Shown: positions 51,948-61,571, counted from the first letter of the stretch. The stretch: 64,000 nt of DNA from a bacterium (GCA_030429345.1 JAUIFJ010000012.1:62001-126000), one strand, 5' to 3'. Notes: a model not told the origin generated them from the letters alone. Numbers and translations are program-made.

Positions 51948-52819
51948 TGCTCCCCCTTCCGCTCGCGATCCAGTTCGCGGGCGATCTGCACCATGCGCTC
52001 GAAGACCTCGTCGATGGTGTCGTCCAGGGTCGAGGTGCCGGCGCTCAAGCCGACCACCTGGAAAGGACGGAACCAGTCGGGATCCAGCTCCGCCGCGGTC
52101 TGGATGTGGACGGCGGGCAGGCCGCGGGACTCGGCCAGGCGGGCCTGCTCGCGGGTATTGTTGGAATTGCTGCCGCCGACGACGACCAGGGCTTCCACCT
52201 TCTCGATCAGTTCGGCGACCGCTTCCTGGCGCTTGCGCGTCGGCCGGCAGATGGTGTCCACGGGACGGATGTCCGCCGTCGGATTCGCTTCGCGGATTTT
52301 CGCCAGCATCCTCTCCGACTTGACGGGACTGGTGGTGCTCTGGCTGATCACGCCGAGGCTGGGCTGACCGAAGTCCCGCACATCCTCCAGCTGTTCGACG
52401 ACGGTGTAGTTGTCGGGGAGGCTCCCCGTAATGCCGCGCACTTCCACGTGGTGCGGCTGGCCGATCACCAGCACATGCCGGCCTTCGGCGTGCAGGTCGA
52501 TGGCGGCCTTGTGGACCCGCTTGACCAGCGGACAGGTGGTGTCGATCAACTCCTTGCCGGCCTGCTGCAGGCGCTCGCGCTCGGGATCGCTGATGCCGTG
52601 CGCCGTGATCAGCAGCCGCGGCCGTTCGCTGAGCGTTTCGCGCTCGTCTTCAGCGCTCATCGTCACGCCCCGCGAACGTATGCGTTCGAGGGCAACTTCA
52701 TTATGGACCAGCTCTCCGTGAATGCTGACTTCCTGGGGATCGCTCAAGGTGTCGATGGTTTCCAGGGCGTCCTTGACCCCGAAACACATGCCCATCGCCT
52801 TGGCGCGGATGATCTGCAT
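51944..52819 (-). CDS. ispH: 4-hydroxy-3-methylbut-2-enyl diphosphate reductase
   Basis: 291 residues from ATG 52819 (GAAGGGAC upstream). Last step of the MEP isoprenoid pathway. The three iron-sulfur ligands are present in GMCFGVKDAL, DTTCPLVKRVH and DTICRPTRKRQ. Other motifs: HGELVHN, AHGIS, ISQSTTSP, VGGSNSNNT, SAGTSTLDD. First gene of a unit running through pepT and the nuclease genes to fetAB. Cytoplasmic. Confidence 0.95.
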   Translation of the reverse strand: MQIIRAKAMGMCFGVKDALETIDTLSDPQEVSIHGELVHNEVALERIRSRGVTMSAEDERETLSERPRLLITAHGISDPERERLQQAGKELIDTTCPLVKRVHKAAIDLHAEGRHVLVIGQPHHVEVRGITGSLPDNYTVVEQLEDVRDFGQPSLGVISQSTTSPVKSERMLAKIREANPTADIRPVDTICRPTRKRQEAVAELIEKVEALVVVGGSNSNNTREQARLAESRGLPAVHIQTAAELDPDWFRPFQVVGLSAGTSTLDDTIDEVFERMVQIARELDRERKGEQ

Positions 52820-52849
52820 GATGTCCCTTCTGCAATCGGGTTGGTTTGT

Positions 52850-52874
52850 GGTACCGGGCTTCGGAATCGGTACC
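52850..52874. promoter_or_regulatory. Inverted repeat in the ispH/pepF divergent region
   Basis: GGTACCG and CGGTACC are a perfect 7-bp inverted repeat with an 11-base spacer, 31 bases upstream of the ispH start. A candidate operator or leader hairpin. Confidence 0.3.
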
Positions 52875-53000
52875 GCTCACTTCCGCTTCCTGTTCTGAAA
52901 CGAAGGAGGAATCTACCATTTCCCCCCTTGCCTGCACGGCGCAAGCACTTCCGGCTGTCGACTCCTATTTTCCCGCTTTTGCCTAGCTACCGGGAGATCC

Positions 53001-54863
53001 ATGAGCCACGACAACCCTGCCGCCAGCGGTCCCGCCTGGGACCTGGACTGCGAGTATCCTTCCGCCGAACATGCCTCCTTCAAGGAGGACTTTGCCCAGT
53101 ACCAGCTGCACGCGGCGGAAGTTTCCAGCCACAGCGAAGCCCTCGAGAAGCTGGTGCTGCGGCAGGCGGAGCTGGACGTCGAACAGCGCACGCTGGCCAT
53201 CGGCCTGGCCCGGAAGATCCACCAGCACCTGCGCCAGGCCGGCATTCTGCTGGGCAACCTGGGCACCTGGGTGCTCTGCCGGCTGAGCACGGATTCCGAA
53301 GACGAGCTGCTGCGCGGGCTGCAGTCCCGCATCAGCAACGAATACAGCCTGCTCTCGCAGATGAGCGAGTCCTTCCAGCTCTTCCTGCGCAGCTGCAGCG
53401 AAGAGGACTTCGAGGCCTTCCTCCAGGACCCGGTGGCGCGCGAAGGCGAGTTCCAGCATCGCCAGGCCCGCAAGCTGGCGGATTTCAACCTGGGGCTGAA
53501 GGAAGAGCAGCTGCAGAGTGCCCTGGCCGTCGACGGCCACCATGCCTGGGGCCAGCTCTACAGCAACCTGGCGAGCACGATTCGAGTGCCGCTGAAGGGC
53601 GAAGAGCTGGGCCTGGCCCAGTTGGGCGGAAAGCTGCAGGATCCTGATCGAGGCACCCGCGAGGCGGCCTGGAAGGCGATCAACAGCGGCTGGCGCCAGC
53701 ACCATGAAAGCGTGGCCCAGGGGCTGAACTCGCTGGCCGGATGGCGCCTGGCGCTCAACCGCAAACTGAGCCAGCAGGCGGGACGCGAGATCCATTTCCT
53801 GGAGTCGCCGCTGTTGGGCAACAACCTGCAGGCCCACAGCCTGCACAACCTGATCCAGGCCGCCGAGGACCACCAGGACCTGGCCCGCGAGGCCCTGCGC
53901 CTGGTGGCCCTGGCCCACGGGATCGAGCGCGCGGCCCCCTGGGACCTGCAGGCGCCGCTGCCGGCCTCCCTGCGCCCGGAGGACAAGGGCATCGGCTACG
54001 AGGAGGGCATGGATCACGTCTGCGCCGCCTTCGAGCGCCTGGATCCCGCCATGGGCGCCTTTGCCCGCGCGATGCAGGAGAAGGGCTTCATCGAGGGCCG
54101 CAACATGCCCGGCAAGCGCACCGGCGCCTACTGCACGCGCTTCCGCAAGAGCGGCACCCAGCGCGTATACATGACCTGGAGCGGCAGCAGCTCCAACCTG
54201 CGCACCCTGGCCCACGAACTGGGACACGCCTACCACGGCCACGTAATGCGGGACCTGCCGCCCGAGCAGCAGGGCTACCCCATGTGCCTGGCCGAGACGG
54301 CGAGCATCCTGGCCGAGAGCCTGCTGACGGACTACATGATGGAACAGGCCGCCTCGCCGGCCGAGCAGCTGCCCGCCCTCTGGAGCGAGGTCAACCAGGT
54401 GCACAGCATGCTGCTCAACATTCCCTGCCGCTTCACCTTCGAGCACGAATTCTACGAGCGCCGCGGCGAATCGATCGTCGGCGTCAAGGCCCTGAGCCGC
54501 ATGATGAGCGAACACTGGCAGCGCTGGTACGGGGACGCGCTCAGCGAGGTCGACCCGGGCTTCTGGGCCAGCAAGCTGCACTTTTCCATGAGTCACACAA
54601 GCTTCTACAACTTCCCCTATCTCTTCGGCTATCTCTTCAGCCTCTCCGTGCTCCAGGAACGCGAGCGCCTGGGCGCCTCCTTCCACGAGGCCTACGTGGC
54701 CCTGCTCTGTGACACGGGCCGCGCCACGGTCGAGGAGGTCGCCCGCCGGCACCTGGACCGCGATGTCACACAGAAGGAGTTCTGGAAGCCGGCCCTGGAC
54801 CGCCTGGCCGAGCGTGTCGCACACTTCCGCGAGGCGCTTGCCGAACGCGGCCTGCGTCCGTGA
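53001..54863 (+). CDS. M3-family oligoendopeptidase (PepF-like)
   Basis: 620 residues from ATG 53001 (GGGAGA upstream). Zinc motif TLAHELGHAYHG (HExxH) with downstream CLAETASILAES (third ligand Glu); substrate region NMPGKRTGAYCTRF, SHTSFYNFPYLFGYLFS. Typical length and order of oligoendopeptidase F, which degrades peptides of roughly 7-17 residues in the cytoplasm. Divergent from ispH; overlaps the following MFS gene by 4 bases (GTGA). Confidence 0.92.
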   Translation: MSHDNPAASGPAWDLDCEYPSAEHASFKEDFAQYQLHAAEVSSHSEALEKLVLRQAELDVEQRTLAIGLARKIHQHLRQAGILLGNLGTWVLCRLSTDSEDELLRGLQSRISNEYSLLSQMSESFQLFLRSCSEEDFEAFLQDPVAREGEFQHRQARKLADFNLGLKEEQLQSALAVDGHHAWGQLYSNLASTIRVPLKGEELGLAQLGGKLQDPDRGTREAAWKAINSGWRQHHESVAQGLNSLAGWRLALNRKLSQQAGREIHFLESPLLGNNLQAHSLHNLIQAAEDHQDLAREALRLVALAHGIERAAPWDLQAPLPASLRPEDKGIGYEEGMDHVCAAFERLDPAMGAFARAMQEKGFIEGRNMPGKRTGAYCTRFRKSGTQRVYMTWSGSSSNLRTLAHELGHAYHGHVMRDLPPEQQGYPMCLAETASILAESLLTDYMMEQAASPAEQLPALWSEVNQVHSMLLNIPCRFTFEHEFYERRGESIVGVKALSRMMSEHWQRWYGDALSEVDPGFWASKLHFSMSHTSFYNFPYLFGYLFSLSVLQERERLGASFHEAYVALLCDTGRATVEEVARRHLDRDVTQKEFWKPALDRLAERVAHFREALAERGLRP

Positions 54864-56188
54864 TGGAGGAGAATCGTCCCGCGGCGGGCGGGGTTCTGAA
54901 GATCCTCTTCCTGACGCTTTTCCTGGACCTGGTCGGCTTCTCGATCATCTTCCCGCTCTTTCCGGCGATGCTCGAGCACTACCTGGCCCACTCCGCGGAA
55001 GGGGCGCTGATCCACTGGACGGTCGAGGGACTGACTCGCTTCGCCTCCTGGCTGGGCATGGACGGCCCGACACGGATCACGGTGCTCTTCGGCGGCCTGC
55101 TGACCTTCCTCTATTCATTGCTGCAGTTCCTGGCGGCTCCGCTGGCGGGCTGGCTGTCCGACCGCTACGGCCGCCGGCCGGTACTGCTCTTCAGCGTCGG
55201 CGGCATGGCCTTGTCCTACGCCCTGTGGATTTTTGCCGGCTCCTTCGCCCTGCTGGTCTTAAGCCGCCTGATCGGCGGGCTGATGGGCAGCAACATCACG
55301 ACGGCCAGCGCGGCGGTGGCCGATGTCACCGGACGCAAGGAGCGCAGCCGCGGCATGGCGATCATCGGCATGGCCTTCGGGCTGGGCTTCATCCTGGGTC
55401 CGGCCATGGGCGGCCTGAGCGCCCGGCTGGACCTGGCGGCGCTCTTTCCGTCGGTGCCGGGACTGAATCCCTTCTCCACGCCGGCCCTGCTCGCCTTCTG
55501 CCTGACCCTGTTGAACCTGCTGCAGATCCACTTCCGCCTGCCGGAGACTCGCCGCCCCGACAGCAGCAGCCCGCGGCGCAGCATCAATCCCCTGGCCCTT
55601 TTGCGGCCGGTCAAGTATCCCGGCGTCAGCACGAACAACCTGGCCTACTTCTTCTTTCTGCTGGCCTTCTCCGGAGCCGAGTTCACCCTGACCTTCCTGG
55701 CGGCCGAGCGCCTCGGCTACAGCCCGGCGCAGAACGGGCTGCTCTTCGTCTACATCGGCCTGCTGCTGGCGGGAGTGCAGGGCGGCTATGTGAGACGGCG
55801 GGCCCCGATCGTCGGGGAACGGCGCATGGCCTTCCGCGGGCTGCTGCTGCTCGCGGCGGGCATGGGCGCCACGGCCTTTGCCGCCTCGACCCCCTCTCTC
55901 CTGCTGGCCATGGCGCTGGTCTCCGTCGGATCCGGCATGGTCATGCCCTGCCTGACCGCCCTGGTCTCGCTGTATACGCCTGCCGACGACCAGGGCCGCA
56001 TGCTGGGCATCTTCCGCAGCCTGGGCGCCCTGGCCCGCACCCTGGGGCCGATCCCGGCGAGTCTGCTCTACTGGAAACTGGGACCGGGCAGCCCCTGGGG
56101 ACTGGGCGCACTCAGCCTGTTGCTGCCCCTGCTGCTCATTCAGCGTCTGCCGGAACCGGCCAGGGAAGGCGAGACACAGGCCGGCTGA
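54860..56188 (+). CDS. MFS transporter, TetA-like
   Basis: 442 residues from GTG 54860, or from the ATG immediately after (54863). Twelve hydrophobic segments. MFS motif A in APLAGWLSDRYGRRPVLL, motif in LSRLIGGLMGSN and GFILGPAMGGL (antiporter motif C type). Closest in pattern to the TCR/Tet drug:proton antiporters. Translationally coupled to the M3 peptidase; a peptide or drug efflux role is only a guess. Confidence 0.87.
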   Translation: MMEENRPAAGGVLKILFLTLFLDLVGFSIIFPLFPAMLEHYLAHSAEGALIHWTVEGLTRFASWLGMDGPTRITVLFGGLLTFLYSLLQFLAAPLAGWLSDRYGRRPVLLFSVGGMALSYALWIFAGSFALLVLSRLIGGLMGSNITTASAAVADVTGRKERSRGMAIIGMAFGLGFILGPAMGGLSARLDLAALFPSVPGLNPFSTPALLAFCLTLLNLLQIHFRLPETRRPDSSSPRRSINPLALLRPVKYPGVSTNNLAYFFFLLAFSGAEFTLTFLAAERLGYSPAQNGLLFVYIGLLLAGVQGGYVRRRAPIVGERRMAFRGLLLLAAGMGATAFAASTPSLLLAMALVSVGSGMVMPCLTALVSLYTPADDQGRMLGIFRSLGALARTLGPIPASLLYWKLGPGSPWGLGALSLLLPLLLIQRLPEPAREGETQAG

Positions 56189-56250
56189 TCGCAGCCAGGC
56201 ACAGGCAGCCTGTCTTCCCCCAACCACGAACAGAACTCGAGGATCGACGC

Positions 56251-56284
56251 AAAAAGAGGCCCGCGGGGGGATTCCCCGCGGGCC
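56251..56284 (-). terminator. Rho-independent terminator
   Basis: Perfect 11-bp stem GGCCCGCGGGG / CCCCGCGGGCC, then on the minus strand CTCTTTTTG. It ends the 56322-59462 gene. Confidence 0.85.
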
Positions 56285-56321
56285 GGCGACGATGCGAGAA
56301 TGTGTTCCAGGTGAGCGGGAA

Positions 56322-59300
56322 CTAGGGCGCCAGGGCGCGTACCCGGAAGAACTGTCTTCCCGCCAGCGCGGAGAGCGCGATGTCCAGCTGCGTGTCCCCT
56401 GTACTCTGCCAGAGGCTCCAGCCGCTCGCGCCGTGGGTGAACTCCGGACTGGTGTATACCTCGTAGCTCGCAGCACCCGGGACCGGCTCCCAGCCGAGAC
56501 GCAGGCTCTCCTCCGACGCCAGGTACTCGATGCGCAGGTCCGCCACCCCGGCTGCGGGCCGGTGCAGGATATGGAAGCGGTCAAGTACGTGACCGGACTG
56601 GCTGAGCAGGCTCAGCTTGAGGAACCAGTGGCCCAGGGGGACGGGGATCGGATCGATGAAGGGCGGCAGGATCTGTCCCGAACCGCCGCCGGAACCGCTG
56701 CCGTCCCCGGGGGCATTCTCTGTCGGGCAGACATAGTAGCTCGTCCCCAGGCTGCCCGAATCGTTGTCGTCGCCATAGCTGTCGAACTGGCCCGTCCGGG
56801 GATCGAACCAGCCATACTGTGTATCTCCTGTCCAGGGATCCATGAAGTCGAGCAGGAGCGTGCCGTCCGGCGCGGGCAGGTTGTGGATCGAGCTGAGTGT
56901 GACACTGTGCGCGCCTCCACCCTCCCATTCCAGCGTGGCGATCACATCCTGGCCCTGGGACTCCCCCTGGTCCTGCATGCCGGCGACCCCCTCGTCGCCG
57001 TGATGCACCGTGTAGCCGCCGCCGTTGTCGTCGATCCAGTCCTGCAGCCCGCTGCGCAGATCGGAGTGACTGGTGCCCGCCCCGCCCACGTTCGTGTTGC
57101 AATAGATCCCCAGCAGGGTGATCAGGTCCTCCCCCGACCAGCCGCCCGTCACATTGGTGCCATAGGTGGCGTCGAGCCATTCCAGGCAGGCGGCGGCGGC
57201 CGTGGGGGAACAATGGGTGTCGCTGATGCCGCGCTGGTACTCGTGGGGTACGGAACGCTGCCATTCCAGCTCCTTGAGGCCCAGCTTCCAGTCGATGGAG
57301 ACGATCTCCCCCGGCCAGGGCGTCGTCAGTGAAAGGAGGATCTCCTCCTCTTCCAGTTCCAGCTCGCGGGGCAGTCCGTCGTCCACGAGTTCGGGATCCA
57401 GCGCCGGCGTATACCAGGTCGTCGCCGGCACGACCAGCACCTCGCCGTCGTCACAGAGGGCGCGCGCCTCGAAATGGATCTCGGCACCGGAGGGCGGCAC
57501 CGGAAGCAGCATCGGATCGAAATCCAGCCACCAGCCGAACTCGCCCTGTGTGCCGCTGGCCTCGGTCGCCATGCGCGAGGCCTGTCCGTCGCTGTCCGAG
57601 CCCAGCGGGATCCAGCCGATGCCGTCGGGACTGGCGAAAAAGCCGACTTCCTGAATGCGATTGCAGGGATCATTCGCCAGCAGCCAGGCCGTGGAGGTGC
57701 TGGCCGAGAAGGAATTGTGCCAGAACTCCGCCCGCTCGCCCCAGGGGCCGATGACCAGGCTGGCATTGCTTCCCCCGCTGACGAAGGCCAGGTCCAGGTC
57801 GAAGGTGCCGGAGGCGTTTCCGGCGCCTTCGACGACGACGAAACAGGTCCCGGCGTCCAGGCAGCATGTGAGCCAACTGCGTGTGCTTCCCACTCCGCAG
57901 ACCGTGCTGTTGTCGTTGGAGGCGAGCACCGTGCTGCCGTCCGCGGCCGTCAGCCGCAGGACCGTGTCGAAGTTCGTGTTCGGTCCGCAGGTCTTCGCGC
58001 GCAGGACGCCGCGGCCCGACACCTGCACCTTGTACCACACATCCTTCGCGGCGCCGAAGCCCTGGTCGCGATAGCTCGTGCTGGATCTTGTGTCACTGTA
58101 GGGCAACGAAGAGACGAGTATCGGATCCTCGCAGCAGTCGCCCACCGGCACGCTGGAGGGAATCTGCACCGCCGCCATGTTGTAGGATCCCTGCTGCAGG
58201 GAGGCCGGACCGGCCTGTTCCACCTGCACGTAGTAGTCGTCGATGGCCTCGATCTGCAGACAGGGATCAATCACGTAGCCCGTGTTCTCCCCCTCGCAGA
58301 CACCTGCCTGGTTCGATTCGCCGAGCAGCAGCAGTCCCGAAGGTCCCATGCCCCACAGGCGCAACACGGGATCAAAGGTGTCCGGCTGCAGCAGAAGAGC
58401 CAGCTCTCCGGGCTGCCAGCCCAGCAGGTGGAACCAGTCGCTGTCCTCGCCGTGATCGCTGCTGCCGTGCATCGGATCCGTGATCCACCAGTCGACAGCC
58501 GTCTCCGGCATGCCGTTCGGTTCCACCTCGAAGGCGCTTCCCGGCTGGGGCGAAACGGGAGGACAGGCGGCCGTGAAGAGCAGATCCAGGCGCGCCGCGC
58601 CATCCGCGCTGCCCGCACCCTCGAGGACCACGTAGTACAAACCGGCCTCCAGCGAGGTCGTCGTCATGCGGGAGCCGTTCGAGGCGACGCAGCTGTTGTC
58701 GTCACTGTCCAGCACCGTCTCACAATCCGCGTCGAGCAGCCAGAGAAAGGTGTCGAAGTTGGTCGGCGAAAGGCAGGTCTGGCTGACCAGGGTGCCCGCC
58801 TCGTCCAGCTGGACCGGAATCCAGATGTCCCGCGCCGCGTTCAGGCCCTGGTCGCGGAAGGGACTCGTCGTGGACAAGGTGTCCGACCAGGGAAAGGAGC
58901 TGACCGTCGGCAGCGGAAAACTGCAGCAGTCCCCCTGGGGGACGCCCCCGGAGGGCTGGAAACTCGTGCTCAGCTGGTAGCTGCCGTTCGTGGGAGGAGA
59001 CTGGGCGCTGTGCGCCACCTCGACCACGACCGGACCGTCGACGACAAGGTCCCGGCAGGGATCCCATTGCACGGTCGTGTTCTCCGGCTGACAGAACTCT
59101 CCTTCGTCCGTCTCGCCGAGGAAGACCAGGTCGGGACCCGAATAGCCCCACAGCCGCAGGACCGGATTGAAGAAGTCCGGTCGCAGCTGGATCTCGAGCA
59201 GCGCGTCCGGAGGCGGGGGATCGATCAGGAAACAGTCCGTGTCCCATTCGAAGAGCTGGCCCCAGGCCGTTTCCATCGGGGGCAGGGGCTGGGCCATCAT

Positions 59301-59462
59301 CGGATCGTCGTTGGGCTCCATCTCCGGCAGGCCCACCGGTTCCACCGGTTCACAGGCGACGGCCTGTCGTGGCCCCATGAAGAGCAGGGCCAACAGGATG
59401 AACAGCAGGATCCACAGAAAAGACAGGCCGCCGCGGCGACCGGAGTTCAGGGTCAGGAACAT
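56322..59462 (-). CDS. Large secreted protein with PPC-like repeats and C39-like peptidase domain
   Basis: 1046 residues from ATG 59462 (GGAGGGT 5 bases upstream). The N-terminus has a long signal or anchor (~14-32, FLWILLFILLALLFMG). Four PPC-like modules (~45-570) repeat EMEPNDDP/EVEPNGMPE, LWGYSGPDLVFLGE and DCCxxP patterns. A beta-rich region follows, then a C39-like peptidase domain (~740-930): Cys in ISDTHCSPTAAAACLEWL, His in GGAHSVTLSSIHN, Asp in LDFMDPWTGDTQYGW. A C-terminal FN3-like segment (LRLGWEPVPGAASYEVYTS) replaces the PNPFNP module. Likely an extracellular thiol peptidase. Confidence 0.82.
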   Translation of the reverse strand: MFLTLNSGRRGGLSFLWILLFILLALLFMGPRQAVACEPVEPVGLPEMEPNDDPMMAQPLPPMETAWGQLFEWDTDCFLIDPPPPDALLEIQLRPDFFNPVLRLWGYSGPDLVFLGETDEGEFCQPENTTVQWDPCRDLVVDGPVVVEVAHSAQSPPTNGSYQLSTSFQPSGGVPQGDCCSFPLPTVSSFPWSDTLSTTSPFRDQGLNAARDIWIPVQLDEAGTLVSQTCLSPTNFDTFLWLLDADCETVLDSDDNSCVASNGSRMTTTSLEAGLYYVVLEGAGSADGAARLDLLFTAACPPVSPQPGSAFEVEPNGMPETAVDWWITDPMHGSSDHGEDSDWFHLLGWQPGELALLLQPDTFDPVLRLWGMGPSGLLLLGESNQAGVCEGENTGYVIDPCLQIEAIDDYYVQVEQAGPASLQQGSYNMAAVQIPSSVPVGDCCEDPILVSSLPYSDTRSSTSYRDQGFGAAKDVWYKVQVSGRGVLRAKTCGPNTNFDTVLRLTAADGSTVLASNDNSTVCGVGSTRSWLTCCLDAGTCFVVVEGAGNASGTFDLDLAFVSGGSNASLVIGPWGERAEFWHNSFSASTSTAWLLANDPCNRIQEVGFFASPDGIGWIPLGSDSDGQASRMATEASGTQGEFGWWLDFDPMLLPVPPSGAEIHFEARALCDDGEVLVVPATTWYTPALDPELVDDGLPRELELEEEEILLSLTTPWPGEIVSIDWKLGLKELEWQRSVPHEYQRGISDTHCSPTAAAACLEWLDATYGTNVTGGWSGEDLITLLGIYCNTNVGGAGTSHSDLRSGLQDWIDDNGGGYTVHHGDEGVAGMQDQGESQGQDVIATLEWEGGGAHSVTLSSIHNLPAPDGTLLLDFMDPWTGDTQYGWFDPRTGQFDSYGDDNDSGSLGTSYYVCPTENAPGDGSGSGGGSGQILPPFIDPIPVPLGHWFLKLSLLSQSGHVLDRFHILHRPAAGVADLRIEYLASEESLRLGWEPVPGAASYEVYTSPEFTHGASGWSLWQSTGDTQLDIALSALAGRQFFRVRALAP

Positions 59463-59937
59463 GATACCCTCCGCGCGTGTGTGTTCGGCCGCCGACGCCC
59501 TGCCGACGGCAGTGCAGGCCAAGGCGCTCGCGGGGGACCGTGATTGATTCGGGCGCGCTTGTACCACGAAAGGAGCACACCGTGATCCGGATTGTCAACT
59601 CAAAAGGGCTTGCCAGGAATTTTTATTGTTGTTAATTCCACGGTTTGTATTACACCATGAACTGAATGCCGGAAACCCAAGGAAATCAGCCTGCGAAAAG
59701 ATGTCAACCAGGATCGATACTTCTTCGGGCAGCCTTTGAGGATACTCATGCAGCCGATAACCCCGCCCAGGGAAGCCCGCCGGAAGGAGCGGTTCGCAAG
59801 GCCCGCCCGGCAGTACCCCCACAGGAAGCGACCACGAGACCGCCCTGCCGTGTAATGCTTCCACTCTTCTCCGCGGCCCTCTGCACCTCTGCGCTCTCTG
59901 CGCGAGGAAGAGTACTGCAGACGGTCATCTCCAAAAA

Positions 59938-60109
59938 CGAAAAACGGCCGCCGGCAAGGCCGACGGCCGCTGGTCATCTCCAGATGACCTCTCCTTCCCC
60001 TCCCGAATGGGATTTTGCTGGGAATTTGACCCGCACGCGGGTCCAGGCAGATTCTTTCGAAGGAACCGGAAGACGGGAAACCAGGTTCCCGCTCGCCAGC
60101 GCCTGTGCA
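59938..60109 (-). ncRNA. Candidate structured small RNA, unassigned family
   Basis: On the minus strand a -10-like TATGAT (60116-60121) precedes ~172 bases with successive hairpins: CGGGAA/TTCCCG (60091-60074), GACCCGC/GCGGGTC (60043-60028), a TTCCC/GGGAA stem enclosing CCC/GGG (60024-59995), GGTCATCT/AGATGACC (59989-59972). An 11-bp stem (59969-59945) then leads into TTTTTCGTTTTT, a good terminator. The -35 is poor. It does not carry the conserved cores of tmRNA, RNase P, SRP RNA or riboswitches I know; a divergent 6S RNA is possible but the fold is not one long helix. Confidence 0.45.
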
Positions 60110-60310
60110 CAATCAATCATAGCGGTCGGGATGCACACGTGCTCCACTCGACCCGCACTCCGTGACGATGATCACACGCGCTCCGCTTTACGGCCATTCT
60201 CTCGCTTGACCAGAAAGAATGATCGCCTGGCGGAACAGGTCGTGGAATATAGGGATTCGGGGTGGAGCACGCCAAGCCCCTCTGGGCATCGACGCGCTTG
60301 GCAAAGCTGG

Positions 60311-60345
60311 AGAAAAAGAACATGCCCGCCCCGCAAGGGGCAGGC
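60311..60345 (-). terminator. Rho-independent terminator of pgk
   Basis: Stem GCCTGCCCC / GGGGCGGGC (one mismatch) with loop TTGC, then TTCTTTTTCTCC on the minus strand, 27 bases past the pgk stop. Confidence 0.8.
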
Positions 60346-60371
60346 ACGAGGCTTTGTCCGGGATGCGTGAA

Positions 60372-61556
60372 CTAGATTTCGCTCAGGGCGGCGACGCCGG
60401 GGAGGACTTTGCCTTCCAGCAGTTCCAGGCTGGCCCCGCCGCCGGTGCTGACATGGCTGAAGCTCGCGTCCAGGCCGGCCTGCTTGACCGCCGCGGCGCT
60501 GTCGCCGCCGCCGACGATGCTCAGGGCCTTCGACTCCGCAATCGCCCTCGCCAGGCCGAAGGTGCCTTCGGCGAAGGGTTCCATTTCGAAGACGCCCATC
60601 GGGCCGTTCCAGAGCACGGTGCCGGCCGCGGCCACGCGCTCGCCGAAAAGGGCGAGCGACTTCGGTCCGATGTCGACACCGATCCACCCGGCAGGGATCT
60701 CCTCGCGTGATACAACACGCGTTTCGGCGTCGGCGGCGAAGCGGTCGGCGACCACCGTGTCGACGGGCAGCAACAACTCGACGCCGCGCTTCTCGCAGTC
60801 GGCGATCAGCTGGCGGGCCATCTCGACGCGGTCCTCCTCCAGCAGGCTGCCGCCGATCTCCAGCCCCATGGCCTTGTAGAAGGTGAACATCATGCCGCCG
60901 CCGACAATCAGGCAGTCCACCTTGCCGGCCAGGTTCTCGATGACATCGATCTTGCCGCTGACCTTGGCTCCGCCGAGCACGGCGACGAAGGGGCGGGCGG
61001 GCTCCTGGAGCTTGCCCTCCAGGTAGTCCAGCTCCTTTTCCAGCAGGAAGCCGGCGGCGGCGCTGCCCAGCGCGCGGGCCACGCCCTCGGTGGAAGCGTG
61101 GGCCCGGTGGGCGGTGCCGAAGGCGTCGTTGACGTAGACATCGCCCAGGCGGGCCAGCTGTGACACGAAAGCGGGATCGTTCTTCGTCTCCCCCTCGTGG
61201 AAACGCAGGTTCTCCAGCAGCAGCACATCGCCGTCCTGGAGGGCGGCAACGGCGTCCTCGGCGGCAGCGCCCACGCAGTCGGCAGCGAAGCCGACCGGGC
61301 GATCGAGCAGGACGGAGAGGGCATCGCGGACCGGCTGCAGGCTGTATGCCGGATCCGGGGCGCCCTTGGGACGGCCAAGGTGACTCATAAGCACCAGGCG
61401 CGCGCCCCCGTCCAGCAGGGCGCGGATTGTCGGCAGGGCGGCCCGGATGCGCAGGTCGTCGCCCACCTTGCCCTCTTTCAGGGGCACATTGAAATCGACA
61501 CGGCAGAGCACGCGCTTGCCGCGTACTTCGAGATCACGCAGGGTCTTGCGGGGCAT
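60372..61556 (-). CDS. pgk: Phosphoglycerate kinase
   Basis: 394 residues from ATG 61556 (GGAGGGAG 5 bases upstream). Glycolytic ATP-forming step between 1,3-bisphosphoglycerate and 3-phosphoglycerate. Motifs: [64 protein letters not shown], and [12 protein letters not shown] (nucleotide loop). Full length. Downstream of gap with a terminator and an RBS-proximal hairpin in the 57-bp gap, so its expression may be set by read-through. Confidence 0.97.
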   Translation of the reverse strand: MPRKTLRDLEVRGKRVLCRVDFNVPLKEGKVGDDLRIRAALPTIRALLDGGARLVLMSHLGRPKGAPDPAYSLQPVRDALSVLLDRPVGFAADCVGAAAEDAVAALQDGDVLLLENLRFHEGETKNDPAFVSQLARLGDVYVNDAFGTAHRAHASTEGVARALGSAAAGFLLEKELDYLEGKLQEPARPFVAVLGGAKVSGKIDVIENLAGKVDCLIVGGGMMFTFYKAMGLEIGGSLLEEDRVEMARQLIADCEKRGVELLLPVDTVVADRFAADAETRVVSREEIPAGWIGVDIGPKSLALFGERVAAAGTVLWNGPMGVFEMEPFAEGTFGLARAIAESKALSIVGGGDSAAAVKQAGLDASFSHVSTGGGASLELLEGKVLPGVAALSEI

Positions 61557-61571
61557 GGCTCCCTCCGGGAG

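Larger units (their letters stand above)
59463..60371. other. Gene-free interval, 909 bp
   Basis: Holds, left to right, the upstream region of the 59462 gene, an AT-rich patch (59610-59660) likely to include a promoter, a low-complexity TCTGCGCTCTCTGCGC stretch near 59887, a structured RNA candidate (59938-60109) and the pgk terminator. Frames of up to 170 codons exist on the minus strand but lack credible composition or homology. Confidence 0.6.

Noticed and set aside
52902-52986. Strong AAGGAGGA followed 7 bases later by ATT and a 22-codon frame
   Set aside because: ATT starts are exceptional outside infC and the peptide has no recognisable feature; most likely chance in the divergent ispH/pepF region.
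59600-60112. 170-codon minus-strand open frame over the intergenic gap
   Set aside because: It covers the terminator and hairpins of the RNA candidate, has no credible ribosome binding site and reads as low-quality Arg/Gly/Ser/Pro-rich translation typical of antisense GC-rich DNA.
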